Assembly: GCA_963848335.1 (NCBI GenBank)
Contig: CAWKDD010000001.1
Location: forward strand, 1,488,001-1,552,000
From: Chersky-840 sp963848335
Lineage (GTDB): Bacteria > Actinomycetota > Acidimicrobiia > Acidimicrobiales > UBA8190
Length of the DNA stretch: 64,000 nucleotides
Reading direction: 5' to 3'
A program made the translations under genes and the position numbers. Position 1 is the stretch's first letter; every line of letters starts with the position of its first letter. The notes below the pieces were generated by a model. It was not told the DNA's origin and ran no database searches. It worked only from the letters and a program-made list of their open reading frames with translations. Positions 19,508 through 27,882 of this stretch are shown here, one piece after another.

Positions 19508-20461
19508 ATGATCGGGTTCCTGGTCCGTCGGGTGCTACAGGCCGTCATCGTCGTCATCGGTGTCCTGCTGCTCCTGTTCCTGCTGTCCCACGTGATCCCC
19601 GGGGGGGCAGCCCGGGCCGCACTCGGGCCGAGGGCCACGAAGCAGCAGATCCGGCAGTTCAATGTGGTCAACAACTACTTCCGGGGGATCTTCGTCCAGT
19701 TCTTCCTGTACCTCAAGGCCCTGGTGTGGCACCAGAACCTGGGGTATTCGTACAAGATGAACCAGGACGTCACGGCGCTGATAGGCGAGCGCCTCCCCAA
19801 GACACTGGTCCTGGTGGGAATCTCGACCGTCTTGGCATTGATCGTGGCCGTGCCTCTGGGAATCCTCCAGGTGATCCGTCGGAACAAGCCGGTCGACTAC
19901 ATCCTCACGGGAGTGTCGTTCTTCTTCTACGCCATGCCCTCGTTCCTCCTCGCCACCCTGTTGATCCTGTACTTCGCCATCGACATCCACCTCTTCTCGG
20001 TATCGGCCCCCCAGGGCCAGACCGTCGGTTCCATCCTGGGCGATCCCCGCGGCCTCGTGCTGCCCGAATTCACCCTGGCGGCCATCACCATCGCCTCGTT
20101 CAGCCGGTACATGCGCTCGTCGATGATGGAGGCCATGACCGAGGACTACGTTCGCACGGCTCGTGCCAAGGGGGCGGGCCCGCGCCGGGTGTTGTTCGTC
20201 CACGCCTTGCGCAATGCCATCATCCCCATCATCACGCTGTTGGGCCTGTCGATCCCCTCGATCGTCAGTGGGGCGGTGGTCACCGAGACCGTGTTCAACT
20301 ATCCGGGAATGGGACTCCTGGCCTACGAGGCTGCCCTCAACACCGATGTCCCCCTTCTCCTCGGTACCGCACTGGTGGCGACGTTGGCCACCGTGGTGGG
20401 ATCGCTCATCGCCGACATCCTCTACGCCGTCGTCGACCCAAGGATCCGCTATGCCAAATGA
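19508..20461 (+). CDS. Peptide ABC transporter permease, DppB type
   Basis: A 317-residue inner-membrane permease. The N-terminal helix MIGFLVRRVLQAVIVVIGVL begins every DppB/OppB-type protein. The EAA-like coupling loop reads EDYVRTARAKGAGPRRVLFVHALRNA (Glu, Ala and the G at the usual spacing, about residues 215-240), followed by IPIITLLGLSIPSIVSGAVVTETVFNYPGMG. ATG 19508 has GGGGGA upstream. It overlaps the next permease by 11 bases, as is common for DppB-DppC pairs. Confidence 0.95.
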   Translation: MIGFLVRRVLQAVIVVIGVLLLLFLLSHVIPGGAARAALGPRATKQQIRQFNVVNNYFRGIFVQFFLYLKALVWHQNLGYSYKMNQDVTALIGERLPKTLVLVGISTVLALIVAVPLGILQVIRRNKPVDYILTGVSFFFYAMPSFLLATLLILYFAIDIHLFSVSAPQGQTVGSILGDPRGLVLPEFTLAAITIASFSRYMRSSMMEAMTEDYVRTARAKGAGPRRVLFVHALRNAIIPIITLLGLSIPSIVSGAVVTETVFNYPGMGLLAYEAALNTDVPLLLGTALVATLATVVGSLIADILYAVVDPRIRYAK

Positions 20462-21479
20462 ACGCGACCGCGACCGATCGGGCTCGCCCTGGTCCTCGCG
20501 CGCCCTGGAAGAAGAGGGCGGACCCGGCTACCCCGTGCCCGGGCCCGTCCCTTTCGGGGCCGAAGCCCAACTGGCGGCGGCCGAGGGCGTGACCCCGAGC
20601 GGCGGGGACGCCACCTCCAGGGGCAGCATGGCTCGCCAGATCGTGTCCGTGTTCACCGAGAACAAACTGGCGGTCATCGGCCTGGCGGTCATCGTCTTCA
20701 TGGTGCTGTTCTGCTGGCTGGGGCCGGTCTTCTACCACACCAATCAGACCAACGCCCAAGAAGCCCTGGTGAATTCCACATCCAACGCTCCGCCCAACGG
20801 CCAACACCTGTTGGGGACCGACAACGCCGGTTACGACGTGCTCGGCCGCCTGATGTTCGGGGGGAAGAACTCGCTCATCGTGGGTCTTGCCGCCGCCATT
20901 CTCGGGACGGCGTGGGGGGCCCTCTACGGTGCGGTGTCCGGGTTCTTCGGGAGCTGGGTCGATGCCCTCATGATGCGCATCGTCGACACCCTGCTCTCGA
21001 TTCCCTTCCTGTTCCTGTTGATCGTGCTGGCGGTGATCTTCCACCCCACGGTGACCGTGTTGATCCTCGTCATCGCTTTCGTTTCCTGGCTCGTGCCCGC
21101 TCGGCTCATCCGGGGTGAGACCCTCACCCTGCGCGTGCGCGAATACGTCCAGGCGGTGCGGGTCATGGGTGGCAGCCGTCGTCGCATCGTCTTGCGCCAC
21201 ATCGTTCCCAACGCCATCGGCACCATCATCGTCAATGCGACGTTCCAGGTCGCCGACGCCATCCTCCTGTTGGCCTTCTTGGGCTTTCTGGGCCTCGGGG
21301 TCCAGCTCCCGCAGACGGACTGGGGCTCGATGCTGTCCAACGGCGTGACCTACGCCATCCAGGACTACTGGTGGGAGATCTATCCCGCCGGGGCCGCCAT
21401 CGTCCTCGTCGTGGTGGCCTTCAACTTCATCGGAGACGCTCTGCGTGACTCACTCGAGGTGCGCCTCCAACAGCGGTGA
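20451..21479 (+). CDS. Peptide ABC transporter permease, DppC type
   Basis: A 342-residue partner permease. After about 65 hydrophilic residues comes the family's first helix (NKLAVIGLAVIVFMVLFCWL), then HLLGTDNAGYDVLGRLMFGG, diagnostic for DppC/OppC, and the coupling loop LTLRVREYVQAVRVMGGSRRRIVLRHIVPNA near residue 225-255 (Glu ... Gly spacing as in other permeases). The end PQTDWGSMLSNG ... GDALRDSLEVRLQQR is standard. The extended hydrophilic N-terminus (RSGSPWSSRALEEEGGPG...) is longer than usual. It ends 34 bases from the convergent ATPase gene. Confidence 0.95.
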   Translation: MPNERDRDRSGSPWSSRALEEEGGPGYPVPGPVPFGAEAQLAAAEGVTPSGGDATSRGSMARQIVSVFTENKLAVIGLAVIVFMVLFCWLGPVFYHTNQTNAQEALVNSTSNAPPNGQHLLGTDNAGYDVLGRLMFGGKNSLIVGLAAAILGTAWGALYGAVSGFFGSWVDALMMRIVDTLLSIPFLFLLIVLAVIFHPTVTVLILVIAFVSWLVPARLIRGETLTLRVREYVQAVRVMGGSRRRIVLRHIVPNAIGTIIVNATFQVADAILLLAFLGFLGLGVQLPQTDWGSMLSNGVTYAIQDYWWEIYPAGAAIVLVVVAFNFIGDALRDSLEVRLQQR

Positions 21480-21512
21480 ACGGGTGCGCCGGGGTGCGGA
21501 ACGGTGCGACGC

Positions 21513-23642
21513 TCAGGCGACCGCGACGGACGCGGGCTCGTCGGGCGCCGATGCCGACGGTGTCTGCAGGGGGAAGTGACAGGCGGCGAGGTGGCGCTGT
21601 CCAAAAGACCGCAGCTCCGGCTCTTCGTGGGCGCAGATGTCCTGTGCGAAGGGGCACCGTGTCCGGAAGCGGCAACCCGATGGCGGGTTGAGGGCCGAGG
21701 GAAGCTCACCTCGGATGTGCCCCGCCTTCTTGGCTCGGGCCCGCATCACGTCGGGCTCGGGGATGGCGTCGATCAGCGCCCGGGTGTAGGGATGGGCGGC
21801 CTTCTCGTAGACACGCTGCGAGGGCCCGATCTCGACCAATTTGCCGAGGTACATGACGCCGATCGTGTCCGACACGTACTTGACGACGGCGAGGTCGTGC
21901 GAGATCACGATGTAGGTGAGCTCGTGGCGCAGCTGCAGCTCCCGCAGCAGGTTCAGGATCTGGGCCTGGATCGACACGTCCAAGGCGGAGACGGGCTCGT
22001 CGGCGACGATCAGGCGGGGCTCGAGGGCTAGGGCGCGGGCCAGGCCGATGCGCTGGCGCTGCCCGCCTGAGAACTCGTGCGGGTACAGCTCCGCCGCCTT
22101 GGGGCTGAGCCCCACCTCTTCGAGCAAGGCCCTGACCTTCTCGGCGCGCTGGCGGGCATCCCCGATCCCCTGGACGACGAGCGGCTCCCGGAGGATCGTC
22201 CCCACCCGCATGCGGGGGTCGAGCGACGCGTAGGGGTCCTGGAACATGAGCTGCATGTCGCGCCGCTTGGCCCGCAGCTCCTTGCCCCGGAGCTGACGGA
22301 TGTCTTGGCCCTCGAAGGCGATGCGACCGGAATCGGCACGCTCGAGGGCGACGGTGAGCCGGCCGATGGTGGTCTTGCCACACCCCGACTCGCCCACCAG
22401 GCCGAAGGTCTCGCCCTTGCGGATGCTGAACGACACGTCCGACACCGCCTTGACGCTGCCGATGCGACGTTGGAGCACGGCCCCCGCCGTGACCGGGAAC
22501 TCCTTGACGAGATGGTCCACCTCGAGAAGCACCGTGCCCCGTTCCAGCATCTCGGCCCGGGTGAGCTGGTGGGTGAGGACCGCGCCGTCAGGCCCGATCT
22601 CCGCCCCCAGGACGACGTCGCCCGAGGCCACCGCCGCCTCCGACGCCACCGAGACGTGTTCCTCGCCGGTGCCCACGGGGTAGAAGCACGCCGCCAGGTG
22701 CGACGGGCTCCCGCCCACGCGCTCCAGGGGCGGCTCGAGCTCCCAGCAGTTGTCGTGGGAGAACCGGCAACGGGGCGCGAAGCGGCAGTGGGGGATGGGA
22801 GTCGACAGGTCGGGGGGGAGCCCCGCGATGCTGCGCAGAGGGACAGAGGCGTCCTGGTCGATCTTCGGGACCGAAGCCAGGAGGGCTTCGGAGTAACGGT
22901 GGCGCATGGCGGTGAACATCTCGACCGTCGAGGCTTCCTCGACGACCTTCCCGGCGTACATCACGAGAACCCGGTCGCTGCGTCCGGCAATGACCCCCAT
23001 GTCGTGGGTGATGAGGACGACCGCCATCTTGAGTTGCTGGCGGAGGCTGTCGATCAGGTCGAGGATCTGGGACTGGATGGTGACGTCGAGGGCGGTGGTG
23101 GGCTCATCGGCGATGAGCAGCTTGGGCTCGCACGCCAGGGCCATGGCGATCATCACGCGTTGGCGCAGACCTCCGGACAGCTGATGGGGATAGGAGTCCA
23201 GGCGCTCACGCGGACGGGGCATTTCGACGAGGGAGAGAACCTCGAGGGCCCGCTCTCGGGCCTGGGCCTTGGACGCCCCGCGGTGCAGGCGGACGCTCTC
23301 GGAGATCTGGCGACCGATGGTCATGGTGGGGTTGAGCGAGGTGAGAGGGTCCTGGAAGATCATGCCCACGTCGTTCCCCCTGATGTGGCACATCTCGTTC
23401 TCCGTCAGGGGGACCACGTCCTGTCCCAGGAGACGCACCGAGCCGCCGGTGATGTGCCCGACGTTGGGAAGGAGCCGCATGACCGAGAGGCCGGTCGTGG
23501 TCTTGCCGCACCCCGATTCGCCCACGACACCGAGGCACTCGCCTTCGTCGACGTGGAACGAGACATGGTCGACGGCCACCACGGTAGAGCGCCGCAGTCG
23601 GAATTCGGTGGTGAGGCTGTCGACCTCGAGAACGACGCTCAC
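21513..23642 (-). CDS. Fused double ATPase of a peptide ABC transporter (DppD-DppF)
   Basis: One 709-residue protein carries the two ATPases that energise a peptide importer. Half 1 (about residues 1-330) has Walker A GESGCGKTT, signature LSGGLRQRV, Walker B LLIADEPTTALD and a C-terminal CRFAPRCRFSHDNC cysteine cluster. Half 2 (about 370-700) has GESGCGKTT, FSGGQRQRIGLARAL, LIVADEPVSALD and CRFRTRCPFAQDIC. Each Cys-rich tail is the oligopeptide/dipeptide transporter C-terminal motif (Oligo_HPY), which can bind an iron-sulfur cluster. The GTG at 23642 has GAGGAGG upstream. It is convergent with the permeases, so its expression is separate from theirs. Order in the protein: DppD-like then DppF-like. 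Confidence 0.95.
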   Translation of the reverse strand: MSVVLEVDSLTTEFRLRRSTVVAVDHVSFHVDEGECLGVVGESGCGKTTTGLSVMRLLPNVGHITGGSVRLLGQDVVPLTENEMCHIRGNDVGMIFQDPLTSLNPTMTIGRQISESVRLHRGASKAQARERALEVLSLVEMPRPRERLDSYPHQLSGGLRQRVMIAMALACEPKLLIADEPTTALDVTIQSQILDLIDSLRQQLKMAVVLITHDMGVIAGRSDRVLVMYAGKVVEEASTVEMFTAMRHRYSEALLASVPKIDQDASVPLRSIAGLPPDLSTPIPHCRFAPRCRFSHDNCWELEPPLERVGGSPSHLAACFYPVGTGEEHVSVASEAAVASGDVVLGAEIGPDGAVLTHQLTRAEMLERGTVLLEVDHLVKEFPVTAGAVLQRRIGSVKAVSDVSFSIRKGETFGLVGESGCGKTTIGRLTVALERADSGRIAFEGQDIRQLRGKELRAKRRDMQLMFQDPYASLDPRMRVGTILREPLVVQGIGDARQRAEKVRALLEEVGLSPKAAELYPHEFSGGQRQRIGLARALALEPRLIVADEPVSALDVSIQAQILNLLRELQLRHELTYIVISHDLAVVKYVSDTIGVMYLGKLVEIGPSQRVYEKAAHPYTRALIDAIPEPDVMRARAKKAGHIRGELPSALNPPSGCRFRTRCPFAQDICAHEEPELRSFGQRHLAACHFPLQTPSASAPDEPASVAVA

Positions 23643-23744
23643 CGGCCTCCTCGTTGTCCGCGCTGGAACCAGCCGTCAGGACAATGCTACCCAGGCGCCG
23701 GGTGAAATACCCCGCCCACATGGGTCAGCCCGGCGCCCGCCGCG

Positions 23745-24686
23745 TCAGAGTCCCAACAACCACAAGGCGAGCTTGCGGAGATCGAGGAAGAACAACGCCA
23801 GTCCGATCAGCACGAGGACGATGCCGAACACGGCCAGGAGAATCCCGGGCTTCCCGAGGCCGGTGAACGCCAGACTGCCCGAGCTCGCCCGGACGGTGCC
23901 CGGCGCCGTCGCCGTGGACGAGCCGCCACTGCCCGCGGGCCTGTCGGCCCCCGACGGTGTGCCCGACGAGGAGCCCGTCCCCGGCTGGGTCGGGGGCTGC
24001 GTCACCGACGTGGGCACGGCCTGGGTTGTCGTGGGTGTCGACCCCGGCGAGCCGGGGGAGCCCGGTGTCGTCGGAGTGGTGGGCGGGGAACCCGGCGTGG
24101 TCTTTCCCGGTGGGCCTGTTCCCACGAAGGTGATTTCCGTCGACGCCCTCTGCCCCGCGCTGTCGACGAAGACGACCGCACACTTGACGCCGGCGGCCTG
24201 CTGTGCCGGCGACGGCGGGCAGGGATAGTTCTGCGCGTCCCCTCTGGGCCCGTTGCCCGCGCTGTCCGGATGCCTGCAGGGTCCGAGCACCTGGGGCAGG
24301 CCGCAAGGCGGTCCGAGCATCCTGCTCTCGTGCAGCTTGATGGTCGACGACAGCGATCCTTGCGCCGTGGTGTGCACGATGCGCTTGAGGTTGGGCGCAC
24401 TGCACCCGATCGGGAGCACGACGTCGAAAGGTGGACCGACCGTCACCGTCGGTTCGCCCGGGGCGCCGTTGCACTCGATCAGATACCCGAAGGAGCTGGC
24501 CGCGAGCCCGCTACCGGTGACCGTCACCACCTGCGCTTGTTTGAGCCCGGTGGACTGGCTGACGGTGATCGAACCGGTGGCGAACGCCGGGACACCCGTC
24601 GAAAGGACGATGCCACCGGCCAGGAACGCCATGGCTACCAACCGGTCCGCGACATGGCGCTGGCGGTAGTTGTGGAGGACGCCCAT
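23745..24686 (-). CDS. Neocarzinostatin-like surface protein with LAFTG sorting signal
   Basis: A 313-residue exported protein. Signal peptide to about residue 36 (FATGS), then a beta-rich domain whose opening QAQVVTVTGSGLAASSFGYL and closing KCAVVFVDSAGQRASTEI resemble the neocarzinostatin family, with an extra Cys-containing insert between. A Pro/Gly/Thr/Ser linker (about 190-260) spans the wall. The C-terminus is a sortase signal: SSGSLAFTG, a hydrophobic helix (ILLAVFGIVLVLIGLALFF) and a short basic tail. LAxTG is the motif of class E sortases, one of which is encoded at 57.6 kb. Ligand unknown; an antibiotic-carrier role is not implied. Confidence 0.75.
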   Translation of the reverse strand: MGVLHNYRQRHVADRLVAMAFLAGGIVLSTGVPAFATGSITVSQSTGLKQAQVVTVTGSGLAASSFGYLIECNGAPGEPTVTVGPPFDVVLPIGCSAPNLKRIVHTTAQGSLSSTIKLHESRMLGPPCGLPQVLGPCRHPDSAGNGPRGDAQNYPCPPSPAQQAAGVKCAVVFVDSAGQRASTEITFVGTGPPGKTTPGSPPTTPTTPGSPGSPGSTPTTTQAVPTSVTQPPTQPGTGSSSGTPSGADRPAGSGGSSTATAPGTVRASSGSLAFTGLGKPGILLAVFGIVLVLIGLALFFLDLRKLALWLLGL

Positions 24687-25116
24687 CCAGACTCACCACT
24701 CGCAGTTCGTCATGAATGAAAATTCTTCTTCCGTCCTCGGCCCCATGGGAAACGGAGGATACAGTGCCACGCCAGTCCTTGGATACGAACGATAGGGCGT
24801 CGTCCGGGCCTCGAAACACCGTCAATTCTGAGGATCCTCCCTGCTCCTCCTGCCAAAATGGCCCCCGTCGGCTCCGCCGGACGGGAGGCCCGGGCCCCCC
24901 ACCGGGCGGGCCCACAAGGATCTCGGCCGCCTCGGACTGACTTGCCGGTAACTTCCCGGGCCTCCGGGGCACCACCGGGCCCCGGGGATGCGGTCTCACG
25001 AGCGCGGCGCCGCTTCGGAGCGCTATGGGGCACCTTGGGCCCGAACCGGCCCGTACAGTGGCGGACGGCGCTCCCCGTCCCCTCCCCGGACCGGACGGGC
25101 ACCGGGAGGAGAGGCG
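24687..25116. other. Gene-free divergent spacer
   Basis: 430 bases between two divergent starts. The part nearest the minus gene (24715-24740, AATGAAAATTC) is the most AT-rich and probably carries its promoter; the part before 25117 is GC-dense with short GC hairpins around 24867-24945. I see no gene, RNA or repeat that I can support. Confidence 0.5.
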
Positions 25117-25386
25117 TTGCTCTTCATCGAATACGACGTGAGCCCGCACGGCGAGATCGAGCTCGTGGCCCTCGTCAACGCCGTCGAAGAGGACGGGGAG
25201 GACCCCGACGGGCATGCCTGGCTGGCCTGGCGTGCAACCCACGAGGACCAGGGCTTGGGGTGCGCCCCGGTCCTTCCTGGCGATCTGCAGGCCATGGAGT
25301 CCACAGACGACCCCGAGGCCCTGAGAGCCATCGTCGAGCGGGTCATCCTGTCCGACAGGGCGGGCAAGGAAGAGGTGGCGACGTGA
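25117..25386 (+). CDS. Small acidic protein, unknown function
   Basis: An 89-residue product. I chose TTG 25117 because GGGAGGAGAGG stands directly before it; GTG 25138 is a weaker option. The protein is acidic (ELVALVNAVEEDGEDPDG), tryptophan-bearing (HAWLAWRATHED) and ends in two predicted helices (DPEALRAIVERVILSDR). Its stop overlaps the next start by four bases, so the two small genes are translationally coupled. No family recognised. An acidic protein followed by a basic one recalls toxin-antitoxin and other partner pairs, but no toxin motif is visible. Confidence 0.55.
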   Translation: MLFIEYDVSPHGEIELVALVNAVEEDGEDPDGHAWLAWRATHEDQGLGCAPVLPGDLQAMESTDDPEALRAIVERVILSDRAGKEEVAT

Positions 25387-25586
25387 GCACGTCGCGCTCG
25401 CAGCTCTACCGCTTCGCCCGGGACCTCGGGAACATCGAGGCCGTCGAGCACGGCTACAAGCGGGGCGGCCTCAGCGGCGCGGCGGGAGGTGCCGTGGAGC
25501 GCCAGGTGCGACGGACCATCTATCGGCAGGGGAACCGCCAGATCAACAAGTTCGTCCGGGCCATCGGTCTCGGCCCCAGGCGGTGA
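25383..25586 (+). CDS. Small basic protein, unknown function
   Basis: A 67-residue, strongly basic protein starting at GTG 25383 within the overlap with the acidic protein gene. It reads as two helices around a Gly-rich turn: RSQLYRFARDLGNIEAVEHG, then KRGGLSGAAGGAVERQVRRT and IYRQGNRQINKFVRAIGLG. Similar short proteins with an RSQLYR(x)ARxLG start occur in actinobacterial genomes as conserved hypotheticals (recollection, not a search). A possible complex with its acidic neighbour is inference from the overlap and opposite charge. Confidence 0.55.
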   Translation: MSTSRSQLYRFARDLGNIEAVEHGYKRGGLSGAAGGAVERQVRRTIYRQGNRQINKFVRAIGLGPRR

Positions 25587-25602
25587 CCGGGGTCGGACCG
25601 CC

Positions 25603-26574
25603 ATGAACATGCCCTCGGAGCCCGGTGGCCCGCCTCGGGGCTCGGGCCCTCGACCCAACCTCTTCCTGGTGGGAGCCGCCAAGTCCGGGACCACGGCGCT
25701 CGCCACCTACCTGGGCGAGCACCCCGACGTGTTCATGGCGCCCTGGGAGCTCAACTATTTCGGCACGGACCTGAGCTTCTTCACGGCCACGGGGGCACCG
25801 TCGCGCCTCCGGCTCGCCCATTACCTCTCGACGTTCTCCTCGCACGCCGGGGAGCGATATCGCGGGGACCACTCGGTCTTCTACCTCTACTCGGAACAGG
25901 CCGCCGAGGAGATCCGCGCCTTCGCACCGGACGCCCGCATCGTGGTCATGCTGCGCAACCCGGTCGACCAGATGCACTCGCAGCACAGCGAGATGCTCTA
26001 CCAGGGCGACGAGGACATCAGGGATTTCGGCCAGGCCCTGGCAGCCGAAGAGGACCGCGCCCTCGGGCGACGGATCCCCCCCGGGTGCCGCAAGCCCTTT
26101 GCCCTGCAGTACCGGGCCGTGGCGCGCTATCACGACCAGGTGGAGCGCTACTTCTCGACCTTCGGGCGTGAGCGTGTGTGCGTCGTCGTCTACGACGATC
26201 TGGCCAGGGACACCTCCGCCACCCATCGGCGGGTCCTCGACTTCTTGGGCGTCGACGCGGACCACGAACCGGAGTTCCGGGTGGTGAACCCCAACAAGGC
26301 CGTCCGGAGCGCGCTTCTCAGAGACGTCCTCAAGACGACGGCCCCCGGGTCCAGCCCGACATTTCGCCGCATCGGACGGCTGATGGTCCGAAGCGACGGC
26401 GCCCGAAGCCGGTTGCGGAGGTGGCTGCAGGTCGCCAACACCCGCGAGGGCCCGCGTCCGGACATGGACCCGGTGCTCCGGAGCCGGCTCCAGGACGAGC
26501 TCGCCGACGACGTGGGGGCGCTCGAGAGCCTCTTGGACCGTGACCTGGGAGCGTGGCGCGCTCCGAAGGGTTGA
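25603..26574 (+). CDS. PAPS-dependent sulfotransferase
   Basis: A 323-residue sulfotransferase that would move sulfate from 3'-phosphoadenylyl sulfate to a hydroxyl on a lipid, sugar or protein. The 5'-phosphosulfate loop is LVGAAKSGTTALATYL (residues about 21-36) and the 3'-phosphate motif is IVVMLRNPVDQMHSQH (about 110-125); both are well conserved. ERVCVVVYDDLARDT and RVLDFLGVD are usual for the bacterial family. It has no signal peptide. The next gene, converging from the other side, is a glycosyltransferase, so sulfated surface glycans are a reasonable guess. Confidence 0.9.
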   Translation: MNMPSEPGGPPRGSGPRPNLFLVGAAKSGTTALATYLGEHPDVFMAPWELNYFGTDLSFFTATGAPSRLRLAHYLSTFSSHAGERYRGDHSVFYLYSEQAAEEIRAFAPDARIVVMLRNPVDQMHSQHSEMLYQGDEDIRDFGQALAAEEDRALGRRIPPGCRKPFALQYRAVARYHDQVERYFSTFGRERVCVVVYDDLARDTSATHRRVLDFLGVDADHEPEFRVVNPNKAVRSALLRDVLKTTAPGSSPTFRRIGRLMVRSDGARSRLRRWLQVANTREGPRPDMDPVLRSRLQDELADDVGALESLLDRDLGAWRAPKG

Positions 26575-26608
26575 GCACCGGCGACGCCACCGTCGTCCGG
26601 GCCGACCG

Positions 26609-27562
26609 CTACCGGTCGACCCCGGCACCGTCCCCGGGCCGACCGTCGACGGGGGGAGCCCCCGCCGAGCGCCTCCCCATCACGCGCCGGGCGGTCGACT
26701 CCACCCCTTGCCCGAACTTCGAGAAGCGCAGTGCGGAGAACTCGTGCAGACGGGTCCAGGCGTCCTCTTCCTGCGAGGGTTCCGAGAGGCCGAGACCGAT
26801 ACGGAGCAATCTGGCCAGAAGGATCGGGCTCGCCAGCAGCCGGGCGCGGTCGTAGCGGCGCAGCGGCATGGCCATGAGCGCGTTCCACAGGACGAAGGTG
26901 ACCGGCCTTGCCGCCAGGAGCCGGGCGGGGGACTCGGTTCGCGCCAGGAACCGCCGCCACTGATACCAGGGGACAGGCGCCACGCGATTCATGGGGAGCG
27001 ACTTCCAGGGGAGGTTCCGGGCGAGGCCCCAGCTCACGTCCTGGGCGAGCGCCGAGTACCCCAGTTCGGACCACAGGCGGCTGCGATCGAGAACCTCGTC
27101 CTGCTTCTGCACCCAGGCGTCGACGAACGCGGCTCCGGGGCTGGCTGCGCACAGGTTGGTGAAGCACCTGCCCAGCTCTCGCCCCCAGCAGGCCATGCCC
27201 GTGCTGTCGAGCTGGTCGAGCAGCTCCGACAGTGACGAGAGGACGATGGTGTCGATGTCGATCCAGATGCCCCCGTAGCGCTGGAGCACCCGGGAGCGGA
27301 CGTAGTCCGAGCGGTAGTTGGGAGCGGGGAGCTCGTGCCAACGCTCGACGTCGAGATCGGGGAGCCACGTGACCGCGTCGTGGCGTGACAGGAGCCGGAG
27401 CTCCAACGGCGCCACGTGGCGTTGGATCGTCTCCAGACAGAGATCGAGGTACACCGAGCGCCGCCCCCGGGGGCCGTCCTCCCAGTAGGCCCACACCGCC
27501 GCGGCGGGATCGCCGCTCAACGCATCGTCCCCGAACCCGTCGGCGACCGGTGCCGACCCCAT
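26609..27562 (-). CDS. Glycosyltransferase with DXD motif (capsular polysaccharide / GT32 type)
   Basis: A 317-residue enzyme. The stretch RSDYVRSRVLQRYGGIWIDID contains the metal-binding DXD (Asp-Ile-Asp, about residue 98-100) after the RYGG(x)(Y/W)xDxD signature of GT32 and Caps_synth proteins. AYWEDG near residue 25 and WHELPAPNYRSD fit the nucleotide-sugar domain. The C-terminus is basic and low-complexity (PPVDGRPGDGAG). It lacks a signal peptide and probably adds a sugar on the cytoplasmic face. Convergent with the sulfotransferase, 34 bases apart. Confidence 0.82.
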   Translation of the reverse strand: MGSAPVADGFGDDALSGDPAAAVWAYWEDGPRGRRSVYLDLCLETIQRHVAPLELRLLSRHDAVTWLPDLDVERWHELPAPNYRSDYVRSRVLQRYGGIWIDIDTIVLSSLSELLDQLDSTGMACWGRELGRCFTNLCAASPGAAFVDAWVQKQDEVLDRSRLWSELGYSALAQDVSWGLARNLPWKSLPMNRVAPVPWYQWRRFLARTESPARLLAARPVTFVLWNALMAMPLRRYDRARLLASPILLARLLRIGLGLSEPSQEEDAWTRLHEFSALRFSKFGQGVESTARRVMGRRSAGAPPVDGRPGDGAGVDR

Positions 27563-27882
27563 GTGCGACGAACCGCCGACGTCTCTGCTCGCCCGGGTGC
27601 CGTTGAGCTCCTATGCCAGGTGCGCAGGGTTCGACCTTTTCGGGTGAGCCGGGCTTCGACGACGAGCCGGAAACGGTCCGCTCGCCTCCCAGCCAGTATC
27701 CCACAGAGGGCGGTCGGCACCATCGGGGTCCGCCTCCCGCATGCCGTCCACGAGACGCCCATGGTGGTGCTCTTCGCACTAAGGGTGGGTCCCGTTGAAA
27801 TGGGTTTGCCAGGGGAGTAGAGAGGGAACAGGTACGACCGTCCTACTCGATGGGACAGGTGTCCCCGAACGAGGGAGCCGCC
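27563..27882. other. Gene-free spacer upstream of exported protein
   Basis: 320 bases between divergent genes. Most is GC-rich without structure; the last 100 bases contain AAGGGTGGGTCCCGTTG and a purine-rich stretch GGGGAGTAGAGAGGG at about 27812-27830, which may belong to the leader of the downstream gene. No gene or stable RNA is supported. Confidence 0.45.
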
